The notes: generated by a model not told the origin, from the sequence alone. A stretch of DNA of 27,627 nt from Acidobacteriaceae bacterium (GCA_003133425.1 PKXI01000324.1:1-27627), one strand, 5' to 3'; counted from the first letter of the stretch, positions 1 through 7,992 are shown. A program made the numbers and translations.

Positions 1-38
1 TTAAATTAGAAATGCTCTAGGGTGGGGATGAGGAACCT

Positions 39-443
39 CTAGCTCTTCTTCCCGTTCACCGGCTTGGGCACCACCACTGGCCGGCGCATCGGCACAATCG
101 CCGCGCCCGAAGAAGGCGCAACCTGCTGGAACCGCGTCAGCATCTCCGTTCGCACGTACTCCACAAAGCTCTGCATCTGCCGGTTCATTTCTTCCATCCG
201 CTCCCGCATCTGCAAGATGATGGCGATCCCGGCGATATTCACGCCCAAGTCGCGTGCCAGGTTCAGAATGAACTCCAGCCGCTCCAGGTCCTCATCTGTA
301 TAGAGCCGCGTGTTGCCCTCGGTGCGCGACGGCTTCAGCAGCCCCTCGCGCTCATACAAGCGCAGCGTCTGCGGATGGATCTCGTACATCTCGGCCACCG
401 CCGAAATCATGTACGCGCCTTTTGTCTTCCGTTTAGCCGCCAT
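39..443 (-). CDS. hspR: HspR, MerR-family heat-shock repressor
   Basis: This 134-residue protein is a MerR-type DNA-binding regulator. An N-terminal winged helix-turn-helix begins with the HspR-like stretch ISAVAEMYEIHPQTLRLYE (about residues 13-31) and continues through the wing RTEGNTRLYTDEDLERL. A coiled dimerisation helix follows (about 75-105), then a basic Pro/Val/Lys tail. In actinobacteria HspR represses the dnaK operon by binding the HAIR palindrome, with DnaK as co-repressor. The context fits: it is the last gene of a minus-strand cluster dnaK, higA-like, dnaJ, hspR, and a HAIR-like site lies before dnaK. No effector-binding domain follows the helix, as expected for HspR rather than metal- or drug-sensing MerR proteins. 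A GGGAAAG stretch lies about 6 bases before the ATG. The function is family knowledge plus context; the identity is quite secure. Confidence 0.9.
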   Translation of the reverse strand: MAAKRKTKGAYMISAVAEMYEIHPQTLRLYEREGLLKPSRTEGNTRLYTDEDLERLEFILNLARDLGVNIAGIAIILQMRERMEEMNRQMQSFVEYVRTEMLTRFQQVAPSSGAAIVPMRRPVVVPKPVNGKKS

Positions 444-501
444 AGCAACTTTCCCGAAATCAGCTTACCGTAATCGCCTCGCCGGATAAGTACCCATCTG
501 G

Positions 502-565
502 GTGCCCCATCCTCGCGGCGTTTTTGTTTTTGCCGCTAGGGTGGGAAACCACAACCCTCAACCAG
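502..565 (+). repeat. Hairpin repeat of the CCCATCC/GGGTGGG type, with tail
   Basis: Positions 506-545 fold as CCCATCCT paired with AGGGTGGG, one mismatch, then GCGGC with GCCGC. The T at 510 faces G at 541 (a G.U pair if this strand is RNA). The tail ACCACAACCCTCAACCA follows and recurs at the 20.2-20.3 kb copies. It lies between hspR and dnaJ, antisense to both. Confidence 0.75.
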
Positions 566-576
566 GGGGCACTTCT

Positions 577-597
577 ATTCCCTAGTCCCTATTCCCT
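577..597 (+). repeat. Three tandem 7-bp units overlapping the dnaJ stop
   Basis: Units are ATTCCCT, AGTCCCT and ATTCCCT. On the minus strand each carries TAG, so the 7-bp period puts a stop in all three frames. The last residues of dnaJ (GRE and the stop) are encoded inside the array. Confidence 0.6.
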
Positions 598-1788
598 GCC
601 TTTTTCAAACAGCGCCACCCGCGGATCCTGGTTATTCAGCTTGGCCAGCTCGCGCATAATCTCGCGGCTGCGCTCGTCCTGCAGATGCGGCACCACCACC
701 TCGACGGTCACAATCTGGTCGCCGCGCTGATCGGCTCGCTGCGAATTCTCAACGCCGCGCTCCCGCATGCGCAGCTTCTGCCCGCTCTGCGTGGCGGGCG
801 GAATCTTCAACTGCGCGCGTCCGTCGATCGTCGGCACATCCACCTTGGCGCCTAAAGATGCTTCGGCCACCGTCACCGGCACGGTCAGCTGAATATCATC
901 GCCCACGCGCGTAAACACCGGATGCGTCCCCGTGCGGACAATCAGAAACAGGTCGCCTGCTGCCCCGCCATTCACACCAGCGTTGCCCTTGCCCTGCAGC
1001 CGTATCCGCTGCCCATCGCGCGTTCCGGGCTTGATGCGAAACTCCACCGCCTCGGTCTTGTTGATCGTGCCTTCGCCGTGGCAGGTCCCGCACACGTTCG
1101 AGGTTCGCCCGGTCCCATTGCAGCGAGGGCACGGTATGTTGAACTTCATCCGCCCGCCCATCTGCGTCACCTGGCCGGTGCCATTGCACTCCGGGCACTG
1201 CATTACGCCGCCCGTCTGCGCATGGCCGTGACAGGTCGGACAAGTCTCCTGCCGGTTGATCTGAATTCGCGCCTGGCCGCCGCGAATCGCAGTCCAGAAA
1301 TCCACCGTCGCCTGGTATTCCAGATCCGTGCCCGCCTGCGGCCCGTGCGCCTGCTGCCCCTGCTGCGCTCCTGAAAATATGCCCGAGAAAATATCCTTGA
1401 AGCTGCCCCCCCACCCCGCGCCGCTCTGCTGCCCCGCCTGGTGCCCCGGGCCGCCGAAGCCCGAAAAATCGAACCCGTCAAAATCCACCTGCGACCGCCC
1501 GCCCCCGCCCGCGCTTTGCTGCCGCGCATACGCCTCTGCCTGTGCCGGGTCTATCTGGTCGGAGTAGAACCCCAACTGGTCATACATCTTCCGCTTCTTC
1601 GCGTCGCTGAGAATATCGTTGGCCTCGGAGATCTCCTTGAACTTCTCCTCCGCCTTCTTATCCCCCGGATTCACGTCCGGGTGATACTTGCGCGCGGCTT
1701 TCCTGAATGCCTTGCGAATCTCATCCGACGTGGCAGTCTTCTTCACCCCAAGCGTCGCGTAATAATCCTTGTTCGTAGTCGTGGCCAT
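589..1788 (-). CDS. dnaJ: DnaJ, co-chaperone (Hsp40)
   Basis: This 399-residue type I J-protein stimulates the ATPase of DnaK and delivers unfolded clients in the cytoplasm. The J domain lies at residues 8-70 with the HPD tripeptide at 36-38. A long Gly/Phe/Gln-rich linker follows (about 85-150), then a four-part zinc region (about 180-245) reading [24 protein letters not shown] and CGTCHGEG. The first module lacks the final Gly of the CxxCxGxG consensus but keeps both cysteines. The two client-binding beta domains fill the rest. Length is a little above the usual 370-385. It sits between the orphan antitoxin and hspR, with a 144-base gap to hspR and a gap of about 280 bases to higA, both filled by repeats, so co-transcription with dnaK is not certain. 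The C-terminus runs into a heptamer array and may have been reshaped by it. Confidence 0.96.
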   Translation of the reverse strand: MATTTNKDYYATLGVKKTATSDEIRKAFRKAARKYHPDVNPGDKKAEEKFKEISEANDILSDAKKRKMYDQLGFYSDQIDPAQAEAYARQQSAGGGGRSQVDFDGFDFSGFGGPGHQAGQQSGAGWGGSFKDIFSGIFSGAQQGQQAHGPQAGTDLEYQATVDFWTAIRGGQARIQINRQETCPTCHGHAQTGGVMQCPECNGTGQVTQMGGRMKFNIPCPRCNGTGRTSNVCGTCHGEGTINKTEAVEFRIKPGTRDGQRIRLQGKGNAGVNGGAAGDLFLIVRTGTHPVFTRVGDDIQLTVPVTVAEASLGAKVDVPTIDGRAQLKIPPATQSGQKLRMRERGVENSQRADQRGDQIVTVEVVVPHLQDERSREIMRELAKLNNQDPRVALFEKGRE

Positions 1789-1862
1789 AGTTTGTGTGGA
1801 CCCGTTTCCTCGTTATCGATCTTGCGTCCAGCCGTTGATACTAATCGCTACTACTAAGAGGC

Positions 1863-1931
1863 TGTCATCCTGAGCGAAGCGCTTTTCAGCGGAGCCGAAG
1901 GACCTGCATTTGCTCTTGCTGTTGTTCTTCG
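1863..1931 (+). repeat. TGTCATCCTGAGC-type intergenic repeat
   Basis: Begins TGTCATCCTGAGCGAAGCG, continues with a GAAGGACCTGC core, and ends in a TTGCTCTTG/GTTCTTC tail. Similar copies occur at 6470, 9534 and 11951, all in this orientation. It is followed within 25 bases by a CCCATCC/GGGTGGG hairpin. Confidence 0.7.
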
Positions 1932-1952
1932 TCCCCTAACCCATCAACCTCC

Positions 1953-1998
1953 GTGCCCCATCCTTTCGACTTTTTCCTGTCGAAAGGGTGGGATACCA
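1953..1998 (+). repeat. Hairpin repeat of the CCCATCC/GGGTGGG type
   Basis: Positions 1957-1970 (CCCATCCTTTCGAC) pair with 1979-1992 (GTCGAAAGGGTGGG) over 14 bp, with a single T.G pair at 1961/1988, the same place as in other copies. The loop is T-rich. It lies between higA and dnaJ, antisense to both. Confidence 0.75.
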
Positions 1999-2071
1999 CC
2001 AATCCCATTCAAGCAATCTTCGGTACTTTCAACCCGCCAGTCTTCCGATCCCGAGGATGCATGGGCACTTC

Positions 2072-2371
2072 CTAGCAAATCCTCGGCCAATCTTGCCGCG
2101 CGGCTTCTAACTCGTAGCCTTTCTGGAGATTCATCCAGAACTCCGGCGTCATTCTGAAGAACCGCGCCAGCCGCAGGCACAAATCCGCATCCAGCCCGCG
2201 CCTTTCCTTTACCATAGCAACCACCCGCCGTTCCGGCACCTTGATTTCCCGAGCCAGCATCTGCGCCGTCATCCCAAGCGGATTAAGGAAATCCTCACGC
2301 AACATCTCGCCCAGATGAAGCGGTGGCATCATTTTTCTCGTGCGTGGTATCGCGGCAACTCTTGCGGTCAT
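2072..2371 (-). CDS. higA: HigA-family antitoxin (XRE), no toxin partner seen
   Basis: This 99-residue protein matches the HigA type of XRE antitoxin. The opening PPLHLGEMLREDFLNPLGMT is followed by the helix-turn-helix (about residues 32-72) with MTAQMLAREIKVPERRVV and RFFRMTPEFWMNLQKGYEL, the usual HigA signature. The start at 2371 is chosen because AGGAAGAG lies 5 bases upstream; an in-frame ATG at 2398 would add nine residues. HigA proteins neutralise a RelE-like HigB and repress their own operon. HigB is normally encoded immediately upstream, but only 124 bases separate this gene from dnaK and nothing HigB-like fits there or downstream. It lies where grpE is often found in HspR-type dnaK operons. 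Family assignment is firm; its role, for example as a stand-alone regulator, is unknown. Confidence 0.85.
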   Translation of the reverse strand: MTARVAAIPRTRKMMPPLHLGEMLREDFLNPLGMTAQMLAREIKVPERRVVAMVKERRGLDADLCLRLARFFRMTPEFWMNLQKGYELEAARQDWPRIC

Positions 2372-2422
2372 GGTTTCTCTTCCTGCATTCGCCCCCATGT
2401 AATTCCCTTTACTCAATAGATT

Positions 2423-2451
2423 GGGGTGGACAACGATTCGTCGCCCACCCC
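2423..2451 (-). terminator. Possible hairpin terminator after dnaK
   Basis: GGGGTGG at 2423-2429 pairs with CCACCCC at 2445-2451, with a further imperfect inner stem and a GATTC loop. It lies 45 bases past the dnaK stop. No U-run follows in the dnaK direction, so it could be an attenuator, an RNA-stability hairpin or a decayed intergenic repeat instead. Confidence 0.35.
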
Positions 2452-2495
2452 AAAGTTTTCCGCCGGAACGGCGGGTACGCCTGGACGGCCAGTCC

Positions 2496-4418
2496 TTACT
2501 TCTTCTCGTCCACGTCCACATACTCCGCGTCAATGACCGTGTCGTCCTTCTTGGGCTCAGCCGCCGGTTCCCCAGCCGCCCCGCCCGGCGCAGCCCCAGG
2601 CGCCGCTTCCGCAGCCTTGGCCTTGTACATCACCTCGGCCAGCTTGTGGCTTGCCTGCGTCAGCTTCTCGTGGGCGGCCTTCAGCTTGGCCGAAGTCGGC
2701 GTGCCTTCCAGAACCTTCTTCGATTCCGCAAGCACCGTCTCCACTTCGCCCTTCTCCGGACCCTGGATCTTGTCGCCGCTGTCCTTCAACATCTTCTCGA
2801 TGTTGTAGACCATCCCATCCAACGAATTGCGCGCATCAATCTCCTCGCGCTTCTCCTTGTCCTCGCTCGCATGCGCATCGGCTTCCTTCGCCATCTTCTC
2901 GACCTCTTCCTTGCTCAGGCCCGAGCTCGAAGTGATGGTGATGCGCGTGTCCTTGCCAGTGGCGTTGTCCTTCGCCGTCACGTTCAAAATGCCGTTGGCG
3001 TCGATGTCGAATGTGACCTCGATCTGCGGCACTCCACGCGGCGCAGGAGGAATCCCAGCCAGCTTGAACTTGCCCAGCGTGCGGTTCTGCGCGGCCAGGG
3101 GCCGTTCGCCCTGCAACACGTGGACTTCAACTTCCGTCTGCGAATCCGCCGCCGTCGAAAACGTCTCCGTCTTCTTGGTCGGAATTGTCGTGTTGCGCGG
3201 AATCATCCCCGTAGCCACGCCGCCCAGTGTCTCAATCGACAGGGTCAGCGGTGTCACGTCCAGCAGCAGCAGGTCCTTCACTTCGCCGGCCAACACGCCG
3301 GCCTGCACTGCTGCGCCAATCGCGACCACTTCGTCGGGATTCACGCCACGATGCGGCTCGCGACCGAACAGCGTCTTCACCAGCTCCTGGATCTTGGGCA
3401 TACGAGTCTGTCCGCCCACCAGGACCACTTCATTAATGTCGCTGAGCTTCACGCCCGCGTCTGCGATCGCCCTCTTGCACGGCTCAAGCGAACGGTTCAG
3501 CAAGTCTTCAACCAACTGCTCCAGCTTGGCACGCGTCAGTTTGCGCACCAGGTGCTTCGGTCCGCTCGCGTCGGCAGTCACAAACGGAAGATTGATCTCC
3601 GTCTCGATGGTCGTCGACAACTCGATCTTGGCCTTCTCCGCGGCGTCCTTCAAACGCTGCAGCGCCATCTCGTTGCCCTTCGAGCCAAGGTCGAGCCCCG
3701 ACTCCTGCTTGAACTCCGCAATCAACCAGTCCACAATGCGCTGGTCGAGATTGTCGCCGCCCAGGTGCGTATCGCCGTTGGTCGACTTGACCTCGATCAC
3801 GCCTTCGCCCACTTCAAGAATCGAAATGTCGAACGTACCGCCGCCAAAGTCGTACACGGCAATCGTCTCGTCCTTCTTCTTGTCCAGCCCATAGGCCAGC
3901 GCGGCCGCCGTCGGCTCGTTCACAATTCGCTTCACGTCAAGGCCGGCAATCTTGCCCGCATCCTTGGTGGCCTGCCGCTGCGCATCGTTAAAGTAAGCCG
4001 GAACCGTGATCACGGCCTCCGTAACCGTCTCGCCCAGGTAGGCCTCTGCAGAAGACTTCAGCTTCTGCAGAATCATGGCCGAAATCTCCGGCGGGGTGTA
4101 CTCCTTGCCCTGCGCGAGGATACCCACATGGTCGCCCTGCTGGGTCACCTTGAACGGCACCATCTTCATCTCGTCGTTCACTTCGTTGTAGCGCCGGCCC
4201 ATGAACCGCTTGATCGAGAAAATCGTGTTCTCAGGATTCGTAATCGCCTGCCGCTTGGCCACCTGGCCCACCAACCGCTCGCCGCTCTTCGAAAAGGCGA
4301 CGATGGAGGGCGTGGTGCGCGCACCCTCCTCATTTGGAATAACTTTGGGCTCTCCGCCCTCCATCACGGCAACACACGAGTTCGTGGTGCCAAGGTCAAT
4401 ACCGATGATCTTTGCCAT
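2496..4418 (-). CDS. dnaK: DnaK, Hsp70 chaperone
   Basis: This 640-residue protein is a full-length cytoplasmic Hsp70 that binds exposed hydrophobic peptides in an ATP-controlled cycle with DnaJ and GrpE. The nucleotide-binding domain (about 1-385) shows the phosphate loop [18 protein letters not shown] at the start, the second phosphate motif [14 protein letters not shown] (about 190-203) and the adenosine motif [13 protein letters not shown] (about 333-345). The linker [17 protein letters not shown] leads into the substrate-binding beta domain and helical lid, ending in the typical EYVDVDE tail after an Ala/Pro-rich stretch. It is the first gene of the minus-strand cluster with higA-like, dnaJ and hspR. 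grpE, usually next, is absent from the window. The upstream region has a HAIR-like operator, pointing to HspR control rather than CIRCE/HrcA. Confidence 0.98.
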   Translation of the reverse strand: MAKIIGIDLGTTNSCVAVMEGGEPKVIPNEEGARTTPSIVAFSKSGERLVGQVAKRQAITNPENTIFSIKRFMGRRYNEVNDEMKMVPFKVTQQGDHVGILAQGKEYTPPEISAMILQKLKSSAEAYLGETVTEAVITVPAYFNDAQRQATKDAGKIAGLDVKRIVNEPTAAALAYGLDKKKDETIAVYDFGGGTFDISILEVGEGVIEVKSTNGDTHLGGDNLDQRIVDWLIAEFKQESGLDLGSKGNEMALQRLKDAAEKAKIELSTTIETEINLPFVTADASGPKHLVRKLTRAKLEQLVEDLLNRSLEPCKRAIADAGVKLSDINEVVLVGGQTRMPKIQELVKTLFGREPHRGVNPDEVVAIGAAVQAGVLAGEVKDLLLLDVTPLTLSIETLGGVATGMIPRNTTIPTKKTETFSTAADSQTEVEVHVLQGERPLAAQNRTLGKFKLAGIPPAPRGVPQIEVTFDIDANGILNVTAKDNATGKDTRITITSSSGLSKEEVEKMAKEADAHASEDKEKREEIDARNSLDGMVYNIEKMLKDSGDKIQGPEKGEVETVLAESKKVLEGTPTSAKLKAAHEKLTQASHKLAEVMYKAKAAEAAPGAAPGGAAGEPAAEPKKDDTVIDAEYVDVDEKK

Positions 4419-4469
4419 TGTTAGTTTCCCTGCCTGTTCCGTAAAATTCTGACTCTTATAAGATGCATC

Positions 4470-4490
4470 ATTGAGTGACTTAGTGTCAAC
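4470..4490 (-). promoter_or_regulatory. HAIR-like HspR operator over the dnaK promoter
   Basis: On the + strand the site reads ATTGAGT, 7 bases, TGTCAAC. The actinobacterial HAIR consensus is CTTGAGT-N7-ACTCAAG. Six of seven positions match in one half, TCAA is kept in the other, and the spacing is exact. On the minus strand the site contains TTGACA (4489-4484), a good -35, with a weak CATCTT -10 about 18 bases on. Repressor binding would block the polymerase. It starts 52 bases before the dnaK ATG. Confidence 0.65.
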
Positions 4491-4595
4491 TTTATTTGAT
4501 GGAACTTCAGTAAACTATTGGCTCCCCCCTCCCAAAATGGCCCACCTGCCCCAAAAACAAGCGTCCCCGACCCAAAGTGGGTTCAAAACCGAACC

Positions 4596-4738
4596 GGGTG
4601 CCCCGCCTTCGGCGCGTCCTTGTTCTTGTGGTCTCGGTGGGATAGATCCACTTATCTATAGCTTTTTAAAGCCCCTTAAAGCCATTTTGACCGCGTACAC
4701 CCACAACCGAAGCTGAAGGCTGAAAGCTGAGAGCTGGA
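4596..4738 (+). repeat. Degenerate hairpin repeat followed by a 7-bp array
   Basis: This lies in the 325-base gap between the divergent dnaK and the MFS gene. A decayed CCCATCC/GGGTGGG repeat (GGGTGCCCCGCC to CGGTGGGATA, 4596-4643) is followed by four 7-bp units at 4711-4738: AGCTGAA, GGCTGAA, AGCTGAG, AGCTGGA. TGA recurs every 7 bases, giving stops in all three + frames. No promoter for the MFS gene is clear. Confidence 0.5.
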
Positions 4739-4815
4739 TGCTTAGAGCCAGAAGCTGTCTTTCCCGTCACACCCACCCAGGCCCCCAATCGTTTACCCTC
4801 AATTGTTCCCTTGTA

Positions 4816-6393
4816 ATGACCACCGCCGCCGCCCAAGCTCGATACCCGCTCACCCAGGGCGTCAACCCGTGGTTGGTCGTTGTGTCCGTCATGCTCCCCA
4901 CCTTTATGGAGGTGCTCGACACCGCCATCGCCTCGGTGGCCCTTCCTTACATTGCCGGCTCGCTCTCGGCCTCCAACTCCGAGGCCACCTGGGTGCTCAC
5001 CAGCTACCTGGTCGCCAACGCAGTCATTCTCCCCGCCTCCAACTGGTTCGCCCGACGCTTTGGCCGCAAGCGCTTTCTGCTCATCTGCGTCACCATCTTC
5101 ACGGTCGCCTCCTTCTTTTGCGGAGCGGCGCCTTCCCTCGGCATCATCCTCTTCGCCCGCATCATGCAGGGTGCCGGCGGAGGCGCGCTCCAACCGCTCT
5201 CGCAATCCATCCTGCTTGAAAGCTTTCCCGTCTCCAAGCGCTCCATGTCCATGGCCGCCTATGGACTAGGCATTGTGATGGCCCCGGTCATCGGCCCCAC
5301 TCTCGGCGGATGGCTCACGGATACTTTCAGTTGGCGCTACGCCTTCTACATCAACATCCCCGTCGGCATTCTCGCCTTCGTCCTCATCAGCCGCTTCGTC
5401 CACGACCCGCCCTACATCAAGAACGCCAAGGTCGGCCCCTTCGACAACATCGGCTTCGGCCTGCTCATGGTGTGGACCGGCTCGTTGCAGATCGTCCTCG
5501 ACAAGGGCCAGGAGGACGACTGGTTCGGCGCCACCTGGGTTCGCTGGACCGTGGCCGCGCTGGCTGTCTCGCTCCTCCTCTGGATCTGGCATTCATGGGT
5601 GCATCCCAAAGGCCTCGTCGATCTCCACGTCCTCAAGGACCGCAACTTCCGCACCGGCTGCTTCCTCATAGCCATGCTCGGCATGTGCATCTACATCACC
5701 ATCGCAATTCTGCCTCTCTATTATCAGGAGGTGCTGGGCTACACCGCGTTCACCGCTGGCCTAGTCGTCGGCCCGCGCGGCATTGGCTCCTTCATCGGCT
5801 CGCCACTCATCGGCTTCTTCGGCTCGCGCATCGATAACCGCAAGCTCCTGTGCGGAGGCTTCCTCGGATTCGCCGTCTGCGCCCTCATCTTCAGCACAGT
5901 CAACCTCGACATCGGTCCCTACACTCTGCTGATTCCCATCACCCTCACCGGCTTTGCGCTAAGTTTCGTCTTTGTGCCGCTCTCCACCATGATGATGGCC
6001 ACCATCCCCAACCAGGAGATGGGCAACGCCACCGGCCTCGCCAACATGCTGCGCAACATCGGCGGGTCAATCGGAATCTCGATGGCCACCACGGCCCTCA
6101 TTCGCCGCGCCGCCGCCCACCAGACCTACCTCGGCGCCAATCTCAGTCCAACGAATCCCGTGCTTCAGCAAAAGTCCGCCGCCATGGCCGCTTATCTCGG
6201 CCATCACATTGGCCCTGCGGCCGCGCGCCCCGGCTCCTTCGGCCTGCTCTACGGCATGATGATGCAGCAGTCCGCGCTGCTGGCCTATGTTGATGTTTTT
6301 CGCTGGACGGCGGTCCTGGCTTTCTTCTGCGCCGGCGCCACCTGGCTCTTCAAAAAGCCAACAAAGCACCCCGACTTGCCGCCGGCGCACTGA
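4816..6393 (+). CDS. MFS multidrug exporter, DHA2 (EmrB/QacA) family
   Basis: This roughly 525-residue inner-membrane protein belongs to the 14-helix DHA2 branch of the major facilitator superfamily, which exports drugs and other amphiphiles by proton antiport. Residues 13-45 hold the typical first helix with the LDTAIASVALP motif. The sequence FARRFGRKR is the cytoplasmic loop 2-3 motif A, RIMQGAGGGALQPLSQ is the helix 4 motif, and APVIGPTLGGWLTD is the antiporter motif C in helix 5. Hydrophobic segments continue to the end. Start 4816 is preferred because the homologous part begins there; an upstream in-frame ATG at 4738 would add 26 residues of unlikely, Arg/Cys-rich sequence running through a repeat. 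EmrB proteins usually pair with an EmrA membrane-fusion subunit, but no such gene is here, so the substrate and pump partners are unknown. It stands alone and ends before a strong hairpin. Confidence 0.92.
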   Translation: MTTAAAQARYPLTQGVNPWLVVVSVMLPTFMEVLDTAIASVALPYIAGSLSASNSEATWVLTSYLVANAVILPASNWFARRFGRKRFLLICVTIFTVASFFCGAAPSLGIILFARIMQGAGGGALQPLSQSILLESFPVSKRSMSMAAYGLGIVMAPVIGPTLGGWLTDTFSWRYAFYINIPVGILAFVLISRFVHDPPYIKNAKVGPFDNIGFGLLMVWTGSLQIVLDKGQEDDWFGATWVRWTVAALAVSLLLWIWHSWVHPKGLVDLHVLKDRNFRTGCFLIAMLGMCIYITIAILPLYYQEVLGYTAFTAGLVVGPRGIGSFIGSPLIGFFGSRIDNRKLLCGGFLGFAVCALIFSTVNLDIGPYTLLIPITLTGFALSFVFVPLSTMMMATIPNQEMGNATGLANMLRNIGGSIGISMATTALIRRAAAHQTYLGANLSPTNPVLQQKSAAMAAYLGHHIGPAAARPGSFGLLYGMMMQQSALLAYVDVFRWTAVLAFFCAGATWLFKKPTKHPDLPPAH

Positions 6394-6469
6394 GAGTCTC
6401 AAGCCGCGAAGAGTTTTCTATCTGGCGCCCGATCTATGTAGCCAAAAGTAATTCATCCAAATAACAGGT

Positions 6470-6550
6470 TGTCATTCTGAGCGAGTCCGCCGCGGAGCAC
6501 AAGTCGAGCGCCTGCCCACGTTGGTGGGCAGGCGCTTGCTTTTGCTCTTG
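6470..6550 (+). terminator. TGTCATC-type repeat carrying a strong terminator-like hairpin
   Basis: The repeat starts GTCATTCTGAGCGAG, a variant of the 1863, 9534 and 11951 copies. Inside it 6507-6519 pairs perfectly with 6524-6536 (13 bp, AGCGCCTGCCCAC, loop GTTG), followed by TGCTTTTGCTC. This is the best terminator candidate for the MFS gene ending at 6393. Confidence 0.55.
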
Positions 6551-6635
6551 ACTTTCCAATATTTCCCGCTTGTTCCTTCATCCGCACCAGCGCGGGAACG
6601 CTGAGGTATGGCGCACGCTGGCGCCGATGGGTTAT

Positions 6636-6746
6636 AGCATTTTCGGAATTGGTGTAGACCGAAGGCACTATGCTAAGTGGCTTTTTCCTCAAGAAAAAGC
6701 CACCTTTCAATGCTCTTAAAAAGTCTACGTGTATTCCGAAAATGCT
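6636..6746. repeat. Nested palindromic element, copy A
   Basis: The outer arms AGCATTTTCGGAAT (6636-6649) and ATTCCGAAAATGCT (6733-6746) pair perfectly over 14 bp. Inside, GTAGAC (6654-6659) pairs with GTCTAC (6723-6728). A central 11-bp stem GTGGCTTTTTC (6677-6687) pairs with 6693-6703 around the loop CTCAA. It abuts the stop codon of the small secreted protein gene. A related element with different outer arms lies at 16135-16244. Confidence 0.8.
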
Positions 6747-7070
6747 CTAGTGCCGGTCCGTGCTGTCGGGGTGGTAGCCGCGCTGTCCCTGCCAGCCCTG
6801 TTGGTACCCATAATCATGGGCTTTACGGTCGTTGTCATTGTGGTACTGGTGGTTGTGGTTTGCGCGCTGCTGCTTCTTCCCGTAGTCCTCATAACCCTCG
6901 CGGTTGCCGAGAGCGTAGTACTTATTCTTGGAATAGTCGGGATGCTGGGTTTGCGTGTTGTTGTTGTTGTACTGTCTCTGGTCCTGTGCTCCCGCGGTGG
7001 ATGGTGGCAAGGCGAACAACGCCGTGGCCAAAAAACCGGTTGCCGCAATAGTGGCGAATGAAAACTTCAT
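6747..7070 (-). CDS. Small secreted Asn/Gln/His-rich protein, unknown function
   Basis: I do not recognise a family. The 107-residue product starts with a clear signal peptide (MKFSFATIAATGFLATALFA, then a probable cut after AGA near residue 28). The mature part is very hydrophilic, rich in Asn, Gln, His, Tyr and Asp, with runs such as NNNN and repeated HxH/YG patterns (NHNHQYHND, AHDYGYQQGWQGQ). Such composition suggests a disordered, possibly metal-binding periplasmic or surface protein, but that is inference only. The ribosome site is very strong, AGGAGG ending 5 bases before the ATG, which supports real and probably high translation. The upstream 7071-7244 gap, shared with the end of the carbonic anhydrase gene, shows no feature I can name. 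Confidence 0.75.
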   Translation of the reverse strand: MKFSFATIAATGFLATALFALPPSTAGAQDQRQYNNNNTQTQHPDYSKNKYYALGNREGYEDYGKKQQRANHNHQYHNDNDRKAHDYGYQQGWQGQRGYHPDSTDRH

Positions 7071-7244
7071 TACTTCCTCCTGGCGCGAAACGTAGCGATT
7101 CTTTCACGCGTCGCTTAGTTCGATACCGATATCGTGACCTGCTATCACTTGGGCTGTCTGGTCTTTTTTGGTCACGTTCGAAGGATTGCGCGGAACCCAG
7201 CTGCACTCAGTTGTTGAAGAATCCGCAATGCGCTGATCGAACAC

Positions 7245-7862
7245 TCACTCTGCCCAGGGCACAAACCGCCGCAACCCCTCGTCGTACTGCTCAATCCGTC
7301 CCGTCAGAATGTCGTAGTACCAACCATGTACCCGCAGCCGCCCCTCCTCCACTGCGCGCATTACTGCCGGCTGCAACTTCAGGTTCAGCAACTGCGCCAC
7401 AACATTCCCTCGAATCAGCGACGCCAGTTCCGCGCTCTCCCCATCCGCTGGATTCAACGGCTGCCGATGCGCAAACGCCGCCTCCACGTGGCTCAGCCAG
7501 CGCTCGGCCTTGGGCAGCCCCTCCAGCGCCGTGTGATCAAGGGCCGCCTTCAAGGCCCCGCAGTCCGAGTGTCCGCACAAGATCGCGTCCTTCACCTTCA
7601 GCACGTTTACCGCATACTCAATCGTGGCCGTGCAACCGTCCACATCTCGAGTCGTAATCGGCACGACGTTGCCCGCATTCCGCGTAATGAAAAGGTCCCC
7701 AGGCTCCGTTCCCAGCACCATGTCCGGCACCACGCGCGAGTCTGAGCAGGTAATGAACAGCCACTCCGGCGCCTGCCCCTCCGACAGCAGATGAAAATGG
7801 CTCCGCCGCCCCGGAAACACCTCTTTCAAAAACCGCTTGTGCCCTGCAATCAACCGCTCCAT
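7245..7862 (-). CDS. Beta-class carbonic anhydrase
   Basis: This 205-residue enzyme interconverts carbon dioxide and bicarbonate, supplying bicarbonate for carboxylases and pH balance in the cytoplasm. The beta-class zinc ligands are all present: Cys39, Asp41 and Arg43 in ITCSDSRVVP, and His98 with Cys101 in CGHSDCGAL. The RNAGNVVP motif follows at 61-68. Length is typical. The start is supported by GGAGGCG 4 bases before the ATG. No cyanase or bicarbonate-transporter gene is near, and no signal peptide is visible. It is transcribed away from the serine hydrolase gene at 8107; the region between holds two small hairpins and no evident gene. Confidence 0.96.
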   Translation of the reverse strand: MERLIAGHKRFLKEVFPGRRSHFHLLSEGQAPEWLFITCSDSRVVPDMVLGTEPGDLFITRNAGNVVPITTRDVDGCTATIEYAVNVLKVKDAILCGHSDCGALKAALDHTALEGLPKAERWLSHVEAAFAHRQPLNPADGESAELASLIRGNVVAQLLNLKLQPAVMRAVEEGRLRVHGWYYDILTGRIEQYDEGLRRFVPWAE

Positions 7863-7992
7863 TCACGCCTCCGGCCGGCTCCAACTACATCCGAACTCTT
7901 GCCCGCCTATGCCAGCCTACCGCACCGTGCGCCCACCCCCCACCACTCTGATAACTTTGAGTCTGTCCATGAAAATTCGCCTTCACTGGAGG

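Noticed and set aside
1944..2180. Search for a HigB toxin next to higA
   Set aside because: Available gaps (124 bases upstream, repeat-filled 283 bases downstream) hold no RelE-like sequence; the minus frame here is out of frame with higA and overlaps it.
2421..4424. 667-codon open frame antisense to dnaK
   Set aside because: It mirrors dnaK exactly, has an Arg/His/Leu-rich product with no family pattern, and arises from GC-biased third positions of dnaK.
6453..6710. Possible small protein similar to one at 15808-16209 (both start M-(K/R)-GG-(F/I)-FLRK)
   Set aside because: The similarity comes from the shared inner stem of the two palindromic elements being read in the same frame; it is a DNA repeat, not a protein family.
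7384..7500. A second start or a membrane domain in the carbonic anhydrase
   Set aside because: The full beta-class pattern is in one frame with a strong ribosome site; no hydrophobic segment is present.
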